Assembly: GCF_006376675.1 (NCBI RefSeq)
Contig: NZ_VEWK01000005.1
Span: forward strand, 186,001-250,000
Source: Brucella pecoris
GTDB lineage: Bacteria > Pseudomonadota > Alphaproteobacteria > Rhizobiales > Rhizobiaceae
DNA length: 64,000 nt
Direction: 5' to 3'
Shown piece after piece: positions 1 to 8,833 of this stretch. The notes beneath the pieces are model-generated. The model had not been told where the DNA came from. It did not search any database and saw only the letters and a list, made by a program, of their open reading frames with translations. The translations under genes were made by a program, and so were the position numbers. Numbering within the stretch: position 1 is the first letter of the stretch; each line of letters begins with the position of its first letter.

Positions 1-792
1 GCTGACGATGCGACCGTCGGGACGGGCAAGCTTTGCGATAGCGGCCATGTCTTCCGCATTCAGTTCAAAGTCGAACAGGTTGAAGTTTTCCGACACGCGC
101 TCCGACTTGGCCGTCTTGGAAAGAGCGATAAAGCCGCGTTCGATCAGCCAGCGCAGGCCGACCTGGGCAGCAGTCTTGCCGTATTTCGCACCAATGGCCT
201 GCAAGACGGGATCGCGCGGCACTGCGCCATCAGCCATGCCGTAATAGGCGGTGATGGCAACACCTGCCGCTTTCGCAGCCTCAGCTACGGCATTCTGGTC
301 GAGATAAGGATGGACCTCGATCTGGTTGGTGATGATGGGCGCAGCACTGCGAAGAATAGACTCTTTCATTTGCGTGACATTCTGATTGCTCACGCCGATG
401 AAACGCGTCTTGCCCGCTGCCTGTACCGCGTTGAGCATGTCGACCTGATCAGCAATCGCCACCTTGTCGGCAGGCCAATGCAGGAGCAGGAGGTCAACCT
501 CATCGACTTTCAGCTTGTCGAGGCTTTCATCCACGGATGCACTGAACTTTTCCGGGCTGTAATTATCGACCCAGACTTTTGTGGTGAGAAACAGGTCTTT
601 GCGTTGTGCGCCTGCCTTCTCAAGAGCACGACCGAGGGCAGCCTCATTTTGATAGATCTGTGCCGTATCGAAATGGCGGAAACCCGCTTCCAGCGCAGCC
701 GGGATGACGCTTTCCACTTCCGCATCCGTCATGCGGAAAACACCGAAGCCGAGCGCGGGTATAGACGCACCGTGTGCGTTTACGATTTTCAT
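1..792 (-). CDS. Aldo/keto reductase (2,5-diketo-gluconate reductase-like), 3' end outside window
   Basis: NADPH-dependent carbonyl reductase of the AKR superfamily. The visible 264 codons read through to the window edge without a stop, so the C-terminus is missing. The start is the ATG at 792. The AKR catalytic tetrad is visible: Asp42 and Tyr47 in FDTAQIYQNE, Lys72 in LTTKVW, and His105 in LLLLHWP. The motif GVSNQN near residue 145 and NQIEVHPYL further on are typical of the AKR3/AKR5 group that reduces small aldehydes and keto-sugars. The gene is divergent from the LysR regulator at 1010, with about 217 bp between them that contain a strong palindrome, so the regulator probably controls it. 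The physiological substrate cannot be read from the sequence. Confidence 0.9.
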   Translation of the reverse strand, partial: MKIVNAHGASIPALGFGVFRMTDAEVESVIPAALEAGFRHFDTAQIYQNEAALGRALEKAGAQRKDLFLTTKVWVDNYSPEKFSASVDESLDKLKVDEVDLLLLHWPADKVAIADQVDMLNAVQAAGKTRFIGVSNQNVTQMKESILRSAAPIITNQIEVHPYLDQNAVAEAAKAAGVAITAYYGMADGAVPRDPVLQAIGAKYGKTAAQVGLRWLIERGFIALSKTAKSERVSENFNLFDFELNAEDMAAIAKLARPDGRIVS

Positions 793-976
793 ATCATCTC
801 CTGTCGATTGGCCCTCGGCGTTTTTGCGTCAGTTGCGCGAGCTTGGGAGGCTCATGCTTCGGGCCGTCAATTTATGGATTCTGATCCTGTTCCGGATAAT
901 CTTCGGTCAGGTCCGATCTCGTGATGCAGAAATAGGACAGTCGCGCGGGCTTGAAAATCCGCTGGGAATCCACATT

Positions 977-999
977 ATCTGTGAAACTGTTTCACAGAT
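977..999. promoter_or_regulatory. 23-bp perfect palindrome, probable LysR operator
   Basis: Two 11-bp arms, ATCTGTGAAAC and GTTTCACAGAT, flank a single central T. The palindrome ends 10 bp before the ATG at 1010 and overlaps the alternative ATG at 998. Its place between the divergent reductase and LysR genes fits an autoregulatory LysR binding site. That role is inferred from position and symmetry. Confidence 0.6.
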
Positions 1000-1009
1000 G
1001 GAGCGGGCG

Positions 1010-1915
1010 ATGGACAATCGCGTCGGCGAAATGCAGGTCTTTCTGCGGGTTGTGGAAGCGGGCAGCTTTTCCGAAGCGGCCCGCCTCTTGCGCATGAACC
1101 CTTCGACCATCAGCAAGCTCATATCCCGTATCGAAGCGAGGCTCGGCGTGCGGCTTCTGGAGCGCTCGTCGCGGCGCCTGTCGCTGACAACCGAGGGGCA
1201 GATTTATTATGAGCGCAGTCAGGGACTGCTGCGCGATTTCGAGGAAGTCGAACGCGAGCTTTCACAAGGTTCGGCAAGCACTGGCGGCACTGTGCGCGTC
1301 AACGCTTCTGTGGCATTGGGCACGCTGGCGCTGGAGCCGCTATTACCCGAATTTCTGTCGGCCTATCCGAATATCGTGATCGATTTATCCCTGTCGGATG
1401 AGCTGGTTGATCTTTATCTTGACCGCACCGACGTGGCCTTTCGTATCGGTACCTTGCCCAATTCAAGTATGATGGCGCGCAAGCTTGGCATTGCGCGACG
1501 CAAGATCGTGGCGGCTCCCGCTTATCTTGAACGCCACGGCACGCCGCTGACGGTCGATGATCTGGCCGATCACAATTGCATCGGTTTCAATTTCCGCCGC
1601 GCGGCACCTGTCTGGCCGCTCAAGGAAAGCGGTCGCATTGTGGATCGCGCGGTCTACGGTTCGTTGCTGGCCAATAATGGGGAAACCGTTCGGCGCATGG
1701 CGGTCGCGGGGCTGGGCCTTGCCCGGATCGGCGATTATCACGCGCGGAACGATCTTGCATCCGGCGCATTGGTGGAGGTTCTGGCCGCGGCGGTCGAGAA
1801 CGATATAGAAGAGGTTCACGCCGTGTTTCTTGGTGGTGCGCGACTGCCGCAACGGGTACGGGTTTTCCTCGATTATGTGGTGCCCCGCTTGCAGAATTAT
1901 CTCTCGACCCAATAA
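1010..1915 (+). CDS. LysR-family transcriptional regulator
   Basis: DNA-binding regulator of about 301 aa. The N-terminal winged helix-turn-helix is clear: residues 5-35 contain FLRVVEAGSFSEAARLL followed by PSTISKLISRIEARLGVRL. An effector-binding LysR substrate domain occupies roughly residues 90-295. The start was set at the ATG at 1010 because this gives the family-standard N-terminus; an ATG at 998 would add four residues, and a longer open frame upstream is non-homologous. It belongs to the subgroup of single-gene LysR proteins (AaeR/DsdC-like) that often sit beside a divergently transcribed oxidoreductase. Here the neighbour is the aldo/keto reductase, making that its most likely target. 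Confidence 0.92.
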   Translation: MDNRVGEMQVFLRVVEAGSFSEAARLLRMNPSTISKLISRIEARLGVRLLERSSRRLSLTTEGQIYYERSQGLLRDFEEVERELSQGSASTGGTVRVNASVALGTLALEPLLPEFLSAYPNIVIDLSLSDELVDLYLDRTDVAFRIGTLPNSSMMARKLGIARRKIVAAPAYLERHGTPLTVDDLADHNCIGFNFRRAAPVWPLKESGRIVDRAVYGSLLANNGETVRRMAVAGLGLARIGDYHARNDLASGALVEVLAAAVENDIEEVHAVFLGGARLPQRVRVFLDYVVPRLQNYLSTQ

Positions 1916-2216
1916 GGGGCGCGGTCGAATCAGCGGCAAAGTTCTCCCGAGAACACCGAATTTCCGGCGCGAAACGGGCACTTCATCCAAAATAATTAGG
2001 TTTCCGATAGGCTAACGATTTCAGATTGTTGCTGACGCGTAACCGTTCGATCACGACTTGGTGCTCCGCTTTTGTGTTGACTATTAACACTCCGTTAACC
2101 ACAGTTTGTTGCAATGTGTTACAAAGCGTTATCATTCTGATGCCAGAACGAGGTGTGTATTGAGCAAAAACCGGCAGACCAGACAGCAATCCTTGCAGGC
2201 AAGGGGGAGGTCTGCC
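1916..2216. other. Intergenic, no clear feature
   Basis: About 300 bp between the LysR gene and the ABC transporter. I see no convincing terminator or gene. The sequence becomes AT-rich around 2070-2115 and probably holds the transporter promoter, but no -35/-10 pair with good spacing stands out. Confidence 0.4.
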
Positions 2217-4067
2217 GTGGCTGACATGACGTCGTTCTGGGGGCTGATGCGAGCCTATTGGGTTTCCGACCGTTGGAAGGAAGCCTGGGTTCTCACCATC
2301 GCGATCTTCCTGATGACGGCTTTCGTGAGCAAGACCACTGTATGGGTGGCCGAGGCTTCGGGCCTGCTGATGAATTCCATCGTCAACGTCAATACTGCTC
2401 CTGTTCAGCATCCTCTCATGACGATTGCCTCCAATGCGGGCATTCTTGTTCTGCTGATGCTGGCAAAGGACGTGATGCTGGTCGGCTCCCGTCATTTCCT
2501 ATCCACTACGCTGCATCGCAAATGGCGTAGGTGGCTGAATGACCAGTTCTCCGCTGCGCTGCTGAATGGCAAGCATACGCATTTCCATCTGCAACAGGGC
2601 AGGGGCAAGGATCAGCCCGACAATATAGATCAGCGTTTGCAGGAATCGATCAAGGGTATGACCGGCGGCGCCATCGGCCTCGTCATGGGCATTGTCGGTG
2701 TGTTCCTGTCTGCTTTCTTCATCGGCCAGAAGCTGATCGAAATGTCCACGCATGTGGAGGGTCTGGATTTCCTCGGCAGCTATGGCAGCGCCGTCCTCGC
2801 CTTCGTGGCAATCGTGGTCTACGTTCCGCTCGGAACGCTGGTCGCGATCAAGATCGGCAAGCGTCTGGAGCGTCTCAATCTCGGAATCCAGAAGGCCGAA
2901 GGTTCCTATCGTGGCGAGTGGACGACGCTGCTGCGTCGCAGTTTTCAGATTTCGGCGTCCGGCGGCGAGGCCGTCCAGCGGTCGGTCAATGATCGACTGT
3001 ACAAGGATGTCGACGGCACCTGGAACCGGCTCAACCGTTTCGATGCCGCCTATCTTGCCTTTTCCCAGGCCTATGGCTTTCTCTCTAACCGGATCGTTGC
3101 CTATATTCCTGGTCTTCTGCCCTATATGAGCGGTTCTGTCGGTTTCCGTAACTATGTGACGGGCGCGGAACTCGTCGCGGCGATGATCAACGATTGCTCG
3201 TGGTTCATTCAGGTTATGCCAGCGATCGCCAATCTGCGCGCCAATGCGGGCCGTGTGACCGGCCTTGCGCAGGCTATCGAGAATGTACAGGACCCCACGG
3301 ATTTCTACAGCCGGTCGGGTATCAACCGCTTTGCTTTCGCTGAACAGCATCCGCGCTTTGGCCTGTCGGTGCGCAATTTAACCCTCATGCAGGGACCGGA
3401 TAGCGAAGCCCCGTTCCTGCGCTCGGGCGTGATCAATATTCGCTCCGGCGACTGGGTTTACATGCGCGGCGAATCCGGTTCGGGCAAAACATCTTTCGTG
3501 AAGGCGCTGAACGGCCTGTGGCCTTATGGGACCGGCGATATCATCTATCCTCAGAATGCCACCTCGCTTTACGCGACGCAGGAGGCCAAATTCCCATCCG
3601 TCTCGCTGAAGCAGCTCGTCAGCCTGCCCGCCGATGAAAGCCTGTTCAGTGATCTCGCCGTTGCTGCCGTCCTGCACGAGGCGGGACTGGGCGAATTTAT
3701 CGAGCGCATGAATGACGCCGATGCCGATGGCGCACCATGGGACATGGTTCTCTCCGGCGGTCAGAAGCAGAAGATCGTGCTGGCGCGTATCCTTCTGCAC
3801 AAGCCGTCGATCATCTTCCTCGATGAGGCAACCGGTGCCCTCGATCCGGCCTCGAAGATGCGTTTCCACGAAGCGTTGAAGGCGCGCTGCCCGCAAGCCA
3901 TCGTCATCAGCATCATGCATGAGGACAAACTGCCATTGCTTGAAAACGGCCAGAATATCTATTCGCATGTGCTGGATATTCGCAACGGCTATGTCTCGCT
4001 GCGTCCGGTTCACTTCGATACAATGCCGGATGTGGCTGCTGAAACGCCTCTTATCGCCGCCGAGTGA
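2217..4067 (+). CDS. SbmA/BacA-like ABC transporter, fused membrane and ATPase domains
   Basis: Inner-membrane transporter of about 616 aa. The N-terminal two thirds is an SbmA/BacA-type membrane domain, with the marker stretches FLSTTLHRKWRRWL and DNIDQRLQES near residues 90-140. The C-terminal third is an ABC ATPase: Walker A GESGSGKT near residue 417, signature LSGGQKQK near 511, Walker B IIFLDEAT near 531. This is the YddA / BacA-like layout. Relatives move vitamin B12, fatty acids or modified peptides, and the substrate here is unknown. The start was set at the GTG at 2217 because AGGGGGAGG lies 6 nt upstream. A TTG at 2160 or an ATG at 2226 are alternatives. The gene appears monocistronic. 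Confidence 0.85.
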   Translation: MADMTSFWGLMRAYWVSDRWKEAWVLTIAIFLMTAFVSKTTVWVAEASGLLMNSIVNVNTAPVQHPLMTIASNAGILVLLMLAKDVMLVGSRHFLSTTLHRKWRRWLNDQFSAALLNGKHTHFHLQQGRGKDQPDNIDQRLQESIKGMTGGAIGLVMGIVGVFLSAFFIGQKLIEMSTHVEGLDFLGSYGSAVLAFVAIVVYVPLGTLVAIKIGKRLERLNLGIQKAEGSYRGEWTTLLRRSFQISASGGEAVQRSVNDRLYKDVDGTWNRLNRFDAAYLAFSQAYGFLSNRIVAYIPGLLPYMSGSVGFRNYVTGAELVAAMINDCSWFIQVMPAIANLRANAGRVTGLAQAIENVQDPTDFYSRSGINRFAFAEQHPRFGLSVRNLTLMQGPDSEAPFLRSGVINIRSGDWVYMRGESGSGKTSFVKALNGLWPYGTGDIIYPQNATSLYATQEAKFPSVSLKQLVSLPADESLFSDLAVAAVLHEAGLGEFIERMNDADADGAPWDMVLSGGQKQKIVLARILLHKPSIIFLDEATGALDPASKMRFHEALKARCPQAIVISIMHEDKLPLLENGQNIYSHVLDIRNGYVSLRPVHFDTMPDVAAETPLIAAE

Positions 4068-4098
4068 AGCGTATTCTATTGGTCGAAACATCGTAGGG

Positions 4099-4126
4099 TT
4101 GCAAAAGTCCAAATTTGGACTATATT
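4099..4126 (+). promoter_or_regulatory. Toxin-antitoxin promoter with embedded 16-bp palindromic operator
   Basis: A -35-like TTGCAA (4099-4104) and a -10-like TATATT (4121-4126) are 16 bp apart. A perfect palindrome, AGTCCAAATTTGGACT (4106-4121), fills the spacer. A repressor bound there would block polymerase, as expected for autorepression by an Xre-type antitoxin or the toxin-antitoxin complex. Confidence 0.65.
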
Positions 4127-4151
4127 CTGATCTGGACGATCGGAGGCAATT

Positions 4152-4679
4152 ATGGCCAGAAGCAATGCGGTGTTGAAGACAATAGCAGGCAAGGGACCGG
4201 ATATTCTCGATGCGGCCCGTTTCTCTCCTCATTCGCGCAAGCGGTTGAGCGGGCCGGGCCTGCGCACCTTTCTGACCATCGCCGATCTGTGGGGGCTGGA
4301 CGAACAGCAGCGTCTCATGGTGCTGGGGCTGCCTTCAAGATCAACCTATTACAACTGGGTGAAGGCGGTGCGCGAACGCCGCGATATCACGCTGGACGTG
4401 GACGTGCTGATGCGCTTATCCGCTGTTCTTGGCATTCATCAGGCGCTGGGCGTGCTTTATCCCGATGAAAGAGCAGGCATCCGCTGGCTGCATACGCCCA
4501 ATCGGGCAGCGGTCTTCGGCGGTCACCCACCATTGAAGCTGGTGACAAGCGGTCTGCAGGACGGATTGTTGACGGTCCGCCGGTTTCTGGATGCGGCGCG
4601 CGGCGGTCTCTATATGGAGCCGAACGAACTGGATCGCGCGTTCCGGCCTTATCGGGATGAAGACGTGGTGTTCTCGTGA
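4152..4679 (+). CDS. Xre/MbcA/ParS-family antitoxin
   Basis: Predicted antitoxin of 175 aa for the downstream RES toxin. Residues 45-95 resemble the Xre-like DNA-binding part (IADLWGLDEQQRLMVLGLP, then STYYNWVKAVRER). Residues 95-160 match the MbcA/ParS toxin-binding domain (DUF2384): ALGVLYPDERAGIRWLHTPN, then a hydrophobic segment and LLTVRRFLDAARGG. The stop overlaps the toxin start (GTGA), so the two are translationally coupled. The palindrome at 4106-4121 is the likely autoregulatory site. In known RES-Xre systems the antitoxin both represses the promoter and caps the toxin active site. Confidence 0.85.
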   Translation: MARSNAVLKTIAGKGPDILDAARFSPHSRKRLSGPGLRTFLTIADLWGLDEQQRLMVLGLPSRSTYYNWVKAVRERRDITLDVDVLMRLSAVLGIHQALGVLYPDERAGIRWLHTPNRAAVFGGHPPLKLVTSGLQDGLLTVRRFLDAARGGLYMEPNELDRAFRPYRDEDVVFS

Positions 4680-5341
4680 AGCGCAATCCCGCTCCACAAC
4701 CAAGCTATCGTCTGATCCCGTCGCGTTTTCCGCCGATTGGTCTTTTTGATACCGTTGCTACCGCAGCCGATCTGGAAGCGGTGATGGAACTGGCAGGCTG
4801 GACGAATGATCGTCTTCTGACTGAGCGATTGCAGCGCCTTCCACACGAGGAATGGGTGTTCGGTAGGCCCAATTCCAGCATCGTCATGGCGACGTTTCTT
4901 CATGTGGCGCCGGGCGGCATGCGCTTCAACGGGCCGGAGCTTGGCGCGTGGTATGCAGCAGCGCGGCTGACCACATCCGTTATCGAGGTTGCCCATCACA
5001 TGCGTCGCGAAACCGTCGCGACGCAGCAGAACGGCCTGGCCCGCACCTTTCGGGTCTATACGGCGAAACTGGAAGAGGATTTGGTCGACATATGCGGGGA
5101 ACAGGCAACGTTACCTGCCGTGTACGATCCGACAGATTACGTCGCTTCACAGAAGTTCGGCGAGGAGATGCGCGAGAGCGGCGAATTCGGAATTCTGTTC
5201 GACAGCCTGCGGCACGAAGGCGGCATCAATGCCGTTGCTTTTCGCCCGAGCCGCATAGTCGAGGTGACACAGAGCGATCATTACGAGATCACGGTTGAAA
5301 GAGCGTCTTCGCGCATTCAGGCGAAAAAGCTCAGTGCCTGA
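4676..5341 (+). CDS. RES-domain toxin
   Basis: Predicted NAD-targeting toxin of 221 aa. The RES fold is recognised by its three namesake residues in context: Arg83 in GGMRFNGPELGAWYAA, Glu104 in SVIEVAHH, and Ser177 in GILFDSLRHEGGINAVAF. Family members (MbcT, Res) degrade NAD+ by phosphorolysis or glycohydrolysis, causing growth arrest. Translation starts at GTG 4676, overlapping the antitoxin stop by four bases. At 221 aa it is a full-length member. Nothing suggests inactivation, so the pair is probably functional. Confidence 0.85.
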   Translation: MKRNPAPQPSYRLIPSRFPPIGLFDTVATAADLEAVMELAGWTNDRLLTERLQRLPHEEWVFGRPNSSIVMATFLHVAPGGMRFNGPELGAWYAAARLTTSVIEVAHHMRRETVATQQNGLARTFRVYTAKLEEDLVDICGEQATLPAVYDPTDYVASQKFGEEMRESGEFGILFDSLRHEGGINAVAFRPSRIVEVTQSDHYEITVERASSRIQAKKLSA

Positions 5342-5344
5342 AAA

Positions 5345-5364
5345 GGCAGGCGTTGCCGCCTGCC
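5345..5364 (-). terminator. Intrinsic terminator of the leftward lyase gene
   Basis: Inverted repeat GGCAGGCG / CGCCTGCC with a 4-nt loop, followed on the minus strand by TTTT. It lies 14 bp beyond the lyase stop and just after the RES stop, so it may also trim the convergent toxin transcript. Confidence 0.6.
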
Positions 5365-5377
5365 CCGGTTCGTCCGA

Positions 5378-6244
5378 TCATGACCAGCCATATTCTTCAT
5401 CGAGATCCTGAAACTTCTTCAGGTCAACGATTTCACAATATTGCTGATAGGTGATCATATCGCTGGCACGGGCTTTCGGCGTGCCGTCACGCTTGAGAAC
5501 GGACAGCGTGTCGCTTACGGCCTTGACCGCCGAGAACAGCGTTGAAAGGGCATAGAACACGACATTGAAACCCATCTGTTCGAGGTCCGCGGCCGTCAAA
5601 GCCACAGTTTCGTTGCCATCGACAATGCTGACGACCTTCGGCCCTTCCACGTGCCGCGCCACCGCTTCGACTTCCGCGATAGTCTTGATGCCATCGACAA
5701 AAACAAGATCGACACCCGTATCCTGATACATTTTTGCGCGGCGAATGGCTTCTTCAGCACCGGCTGCGGGCATGCCATCGGTGCGGGCGATGATGAGAAG
5801 ATCCTTGTCGCGGCGTGCTGCAATCGCGCATTTGAGGCGACGCACATTTTCTTCAGCCGGGATCAGCCGGATACCGGCAAGCTGGCCGCAGCGTTTCGGG
5901 GCTAGCTGATCTTCCAGATGAATGGCGGCAACGCCTGACTGGATATACTCTTCCACAGTGCGCTCAATATTGGCCGGACCGCCATAACCTGTATCTGCAT
6001 CGGCAATGACCGGAATATCGACCACGCGGGTCATATCCCGTGCATGGGTCGTCATTTCGGTCTGGGTGAGGAGACCGAGATCGGGCGTGCCGAGACGACT
6101 TGCCGTTGCGCCAAAACCCGTCATATAGATGGCCGGAAATCCCGCCTGTTGTACGAGGCGGGCGGTCAACGGATCGGGTGCGCCCGGTGCCTGAATGATG
6201 CGACCGGTTTCGATGAGGCTTCTCAGGGCCTTTGCCTGGGTCAT
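5378..6244 (-). CDS. Isocitrate lyase / PEP mutase family C-C lyase
   Basis: Predicted carbon-carbon lyase of the isocitrate lyase/PEP mutase TIM-barrel superfamily, about 288 aa. Visible motifs are the metal-binding ADADTGYGG near residue 88, HLEDQ near 115, and the catalytic-loop sequence PKRCGQ. Lyases of the methylisocitrate/dimethylmalate type carry KRCGH, so the Gln after Gly is a departure. The start was set at the third of three consecutive ATGs (6244), 6 nt from AAGGAG; 6250 is possible. It follows the SDR gene by 10 bp and is probably co-transcribed with it. Candidate activities are methylisocitrate lyase-like, oxaloacetate decarboxylase or carboxyphosphonoenolpyruvate mutase-like; the sequence does not decide. 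Confidence 0.82.
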   Translation of the reverse strand: MTQAKALRSLIETGRIIQAPGAPDPLTARLVQQAGFPAIYMTGFGATASRLGTPDLGLLTQTEMTTHARDMTRVVDIPVIADADTGYGGPANIERTVEEYIQSGVAAIHLEDQLAPKRCGQLAGIRLIPAEENVRRLKCAIAARRDKDLLIIARTDGMPAAGAEEAIRRAKMYQDTGVDLVFVDGIKTIAEVEAVARHVEGPKVVSIVDGNETVALTAADLEQMGFNVVFYALSTLFSAVKAVSDTLSVLKRDGTPKARASDMITYQQYCEIVDLKKFQDLDEEYGWS

Positions 6245-6254
6245 CATCATCTCC

Positions 6255-7025
6255 TTATCGTCCGCCTGAAACGTCAAGCACCACGCCGGTAATATAGGCG
6301 GCTCCCGGCGACAGCAGCCAGATCGCTGCGTCAGCAACCTCATCGGCAGTTCCCAGCCGCTTCAGCGGAATGAGGTCGGCCATTTTCGTAATATTGGCAG
6401 GGTCGGCAAAAACGTCTTTCTGGATTTCCGTGTCGATCACGCCAGGAGCCAATGCATTGACGCGAATTTCCGGCGCCAGCTCCTTGGCAAGCGCATAGGT
6501 ATAGGAAGCGATTGCTCCCTTGGTCGTCGCATAGGCAATATTGCCGACCATGCCGCCGGTACGACCGGCGATGGAGGACAGGCCGACGACAGATTTGTTG
6601 GGCTTTGCACCCAGATTGTTCAGATAGGCGCTGGAAACGTAGAACACGCTTTTCAGATTGACCGCCAGAACCCGGTCCAGTTCTTCGGCATCAAATTCCT
6701 TCACGGTCATGCGTTGGCCGATGATGCCTGCATTATTGACGAGATGGTCGATACCGCCCCATTTTTCGGCGATATCGTGTGCTGCGCGATCAACTGCGGC
6801 CTTGTCTGAAACATCCACGATGGCTGTCAGAACCCGGTCACCGTGCTTGTCCGCCATTTCCTGCAGGCGGGCGCCATTCACATCCCAAAGCACCACCTTG
6901 GCTTTGAGCGCGATCAGTTTCTCGGCAACGGCCTTGCCAATGCCCGATGCACCGCCGGTGACGAGCACTATCCGGTCTGTAAAAAAATCCGTTGGGAACG
7001 CGGTCGGAGCGTTGCTTGTGGTCAT
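6255..7025 (-). CDS. SDR-family oxidoreductase
   Basis: NAD(P)-dependent short-chain dehydrogenase of 256 aa. The nucleotide-binding motif TGGASGIG is at residues 23-30 and NNAGIIG lies near 98. The catalytic Ser-Tyr-Lys is present in SSIAGRTGG and YATTKGA, and the C-terminus GVVLDVSGGR is typical of FabG-like classical SDRs. GAGGAGG precedes the ATG at 7025. It heads a two-gene unit with the downstream lyase and is divergent from an MFS carrier. A hydroxy-acid or polyol catabolic pathway is plausible: the SDR oxidises an alcohol and the lyase cleaves the product. That pathway is inference. Confidence 0.88.
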   Translation of the reverse strand: MTTSNAPTAFPTDFFTDRIVLVTGGASGIGKAVAEKLIALKAKVVLWDVNGARLQEMADKHGDRVLTAIVDVSDKAAVDRAAHDIAEKWGGIDHLVNNAGIIGQRMTVKEFDAEELDRVLAVNLKSVFYVSSAYLNNLGAKPNKSVVGLSSIAGRTGGMVGNIAYATTKGAIASYTYALAKELAPEIRVNALAPGVIDTEIQKDVFADPANITKMADLIPLKRLGTADEVADAAIWLLSPGAAYITGVVLDVSGGR

Positions 7026-7414
7026 GAAATATTCCTCCTCGAAAATGAGCGCTGTGGCGCGCCCACGGGCTGCCGATGAGAATCCGCAAACTCAACCATT
7101 CGGCAACAATGGCTTTAAAAGCCACGTACGGACACATCTGTCAATCTAAGGTACAAGATTCTGTATGCTACTTGTAAAGTTGTTGTTTGCACGCTAATCA
7201 TTGGAATGGGAGAGAGACGATAACGGTCGGATCTGTGCTGATGGCCTGTCCGTGATCGGGATTGCCTATCTGTTGAAAGCGCGCCGGAATGGCCCCGGCC
7301 GTTTCCGCAGATAAAGCTCTGAGCGGGGAGTACTCATGTGACCGTGTAAAGCTCCCGCGAAGATTATTGCATGCCGCTCATGCAGGAACGTGGGCGGAGA
7401 CCTGGGAGGACAAC
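7026..7414. promoter_or_regulatory. Divergent promoter region with TACAAG/CTTGTA repeat
   Basis: This 389-bp gap lies between the leftward SDR-lyase unit and the rightward carrier. An inverted repeat TACAAG (7152-7157) / CTTGTA (7171-7176) with 13-bp spacing is the only structure I noticed. It could bind the GntR regulator encoded at 8834. Support is weak. Confidence 0.35.
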
Positions 7415-8722
7415 GTGGTCAATTCCACTCTAAGTGCGGTCGGCGCAACGCCCGACCTGCGCGACAGCACCATTCGCAAACTCAATCTGCGGATCGTTCT
7501 GTTCTGCTTCATCTGCTTCATCGTAAACTATCTTGACCGTGTGAATATCGGCTATGCCGCCCTTCACATGAACAATGATATCGGCTTGACGCCTTATATG
7601 TTCGGCATCGGTGCAGGCATCTTCTTCATCGGTTACATGCTGTTTGAAGTGCCGAGCAACATGATGCTGCACAAACTGGGCTCACGTGTCTGGATTGCGC
7701 GCATCATGGTCACGTGGGGGCTCGTGTCATGCGCCATGGCTTTCGTGCAAGGCCCGGTTTCGTTCTACATCCTGCGCTTTCTGCTGGGCGTGGCGGAAGC
7801 CGGTTTTGCACCGGGCGTTCTGCTTTATCTCACTTATTGGTTCCCCGCCAAGGAGCGGGGTCGCGCAACGGCCCTCTTCATGACGGCAACCGTGCTGTCC
7901 ATCGTCGTAGGTGCACCGTTCTCCGGCTGGCTGATGGATGCGGGCGAGGGGCTTTTCGGTTTGCATGGCTGGCAGGCAATGTTCATTCTTGAAGGGATTC
8001 CCGCCGTGCTCCTCGGCGTCGTGACCTTCTTCTATCTGGTCGATAGTCCGGAGAAGGACAAGCGCTGGCTGACCGCCGACGAACGCGCATGGCTGATGGC
8101 CGAACTTGCCAAGGAAAATCAGGGCAAACAGGCTGATACCCGTCATTCGTTGAAAGAAGTGTTCAGCGACTACCGCGTCTGGCTTCTGACGCTGGTCTAT
8201 ATGTTCAACGGTATCGCTGTTTACGGCGTCATCATGTGGCTGCCGCAGATCGTGAAGAGCCTTGGCGACTATACTGCGGCGCAGACCGGGCTCATTTCGG
8301 CCATTCCGTTTGTGTTTGCCGCTATCGGCCTTGTCGTGATTTCGCGCAGTTCGGATCGGACTGGCGAGCGCAAGATCCACACGGCAATTGCCGGCCTGTT
8401 CGGCGGCATCTTCCTTGCCGCCAGCGCATTGTCTCCGTCGCCGATCCTGAGCCTCGTGCTCCTGTCGGTCTGTGCGTTCTTCCTGTGGTCCTATCTCGGC
8501 GTCTTCTGGACCCTGCCGACGCAGTTCCTGTCGGGCGCGGCAGCGGCCGGCGGACTGGCCGCCATCAACGGTTTTGCGCAGCTTGGCGGTTTCACCGGGC
8601 CCTATCTCGTGGGCTGGGTTAAATCCACGACAGACAGTTTCTCGCTGTCGTTGCTAGCCCTGTCCGTGTTTCCGATTCTTGGCTTCTTCCTATGCATGAG
8701 TCTGAAAGCCAAGCGGGACTGA
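7415..8722 (+). CDS. MFS transporter, anion:cation symporter (ACS) family
   Basis: Inner-membrane carrier of about 435 aa with around 12 hydrophobic segments. The opening helix ending in FIVNYLDRVNIGYAAL carries the ACS-family motif (NYxDRxNI), and the second helix region IGYMLFEVPSNMMLHKLG is equally typical. Relatives import tartrate, 4-hydroxyphenylacetate, glucarate and other organic anions. The start was set at GTG 7415 because GGGAGG lies 5-6 nt upstream; a longer open frame begins at 7289 but lacks a ribosome site. It is divergent from the SDR/lyase genes and followed by a GntR gene, so it probably supplies the substrate of that pathway. Confidence 0.88.
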   Translation: MVNSTLSAVGATPDLRDSTIRKLNLRIVLFCFICFIVNYLDRVNIGYAALHMNNDIGLTPYMFGIGAGIFFIGYMLFEVPSNMMLHKLGSRVWIARIMVTWGLVSCAMAFVQGPVSFYILRFLLGVAEAGFAPGVLLYLTYWFPAKERGRATALFMTATVLSIVVGAPFSGWLMDAGEGLFGLHGWQAMFILEGIPAVLLGVVTFFYLVDSPEKDKRWLTADERAWLMAELAKENQGKQADTRHSLKEVFSDYRVWLLTLVYMFNGIAVYGVIMWLPQIVKSLGDYTAAQTGLISAIPFVFAAIGLVVISRSSDRTGERKIHTAIAGLFGGIFLAASALSPSPILSLVLLSVCAFFLWSYLGVFWTLPTQFLSGAAAAGGLAAINGFAQLGGFTGPYLVGWVKSTTDSFSLSLLALSVFPILGFFLCMSLKAKRD

Positions 8723-8833
8723 TCAAAATGACGGGCCCGGACTTCATCCGGGTCCGCCACCATTCACCGGTGCAATTTGAATGCGGTTTCAACCGCTCTA
8801 TACGTCGCAGTAAGGCGTCTGTAAGATTCGGTC

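Noticed and set aside
704..1009. N-terminal extension of the LysR protein
   Set aside because: The open frame continues upstream, but the extra sequence is unlike LysR proteins and covers the operator and the divergent reductase promoter.
3378..4232. 284-codon minus-strand frame over the ABC transporter ATPase
   Set aside because: It covers the Walker motifs of the real gene on the other strand and resembles no protein.
4387..4999. Several overlapping minus-strand frames in the toxin-antitoxin region
   Set aside because: No ribosome sites or motifs; the plus-strand Xre/RES genes account for the region.
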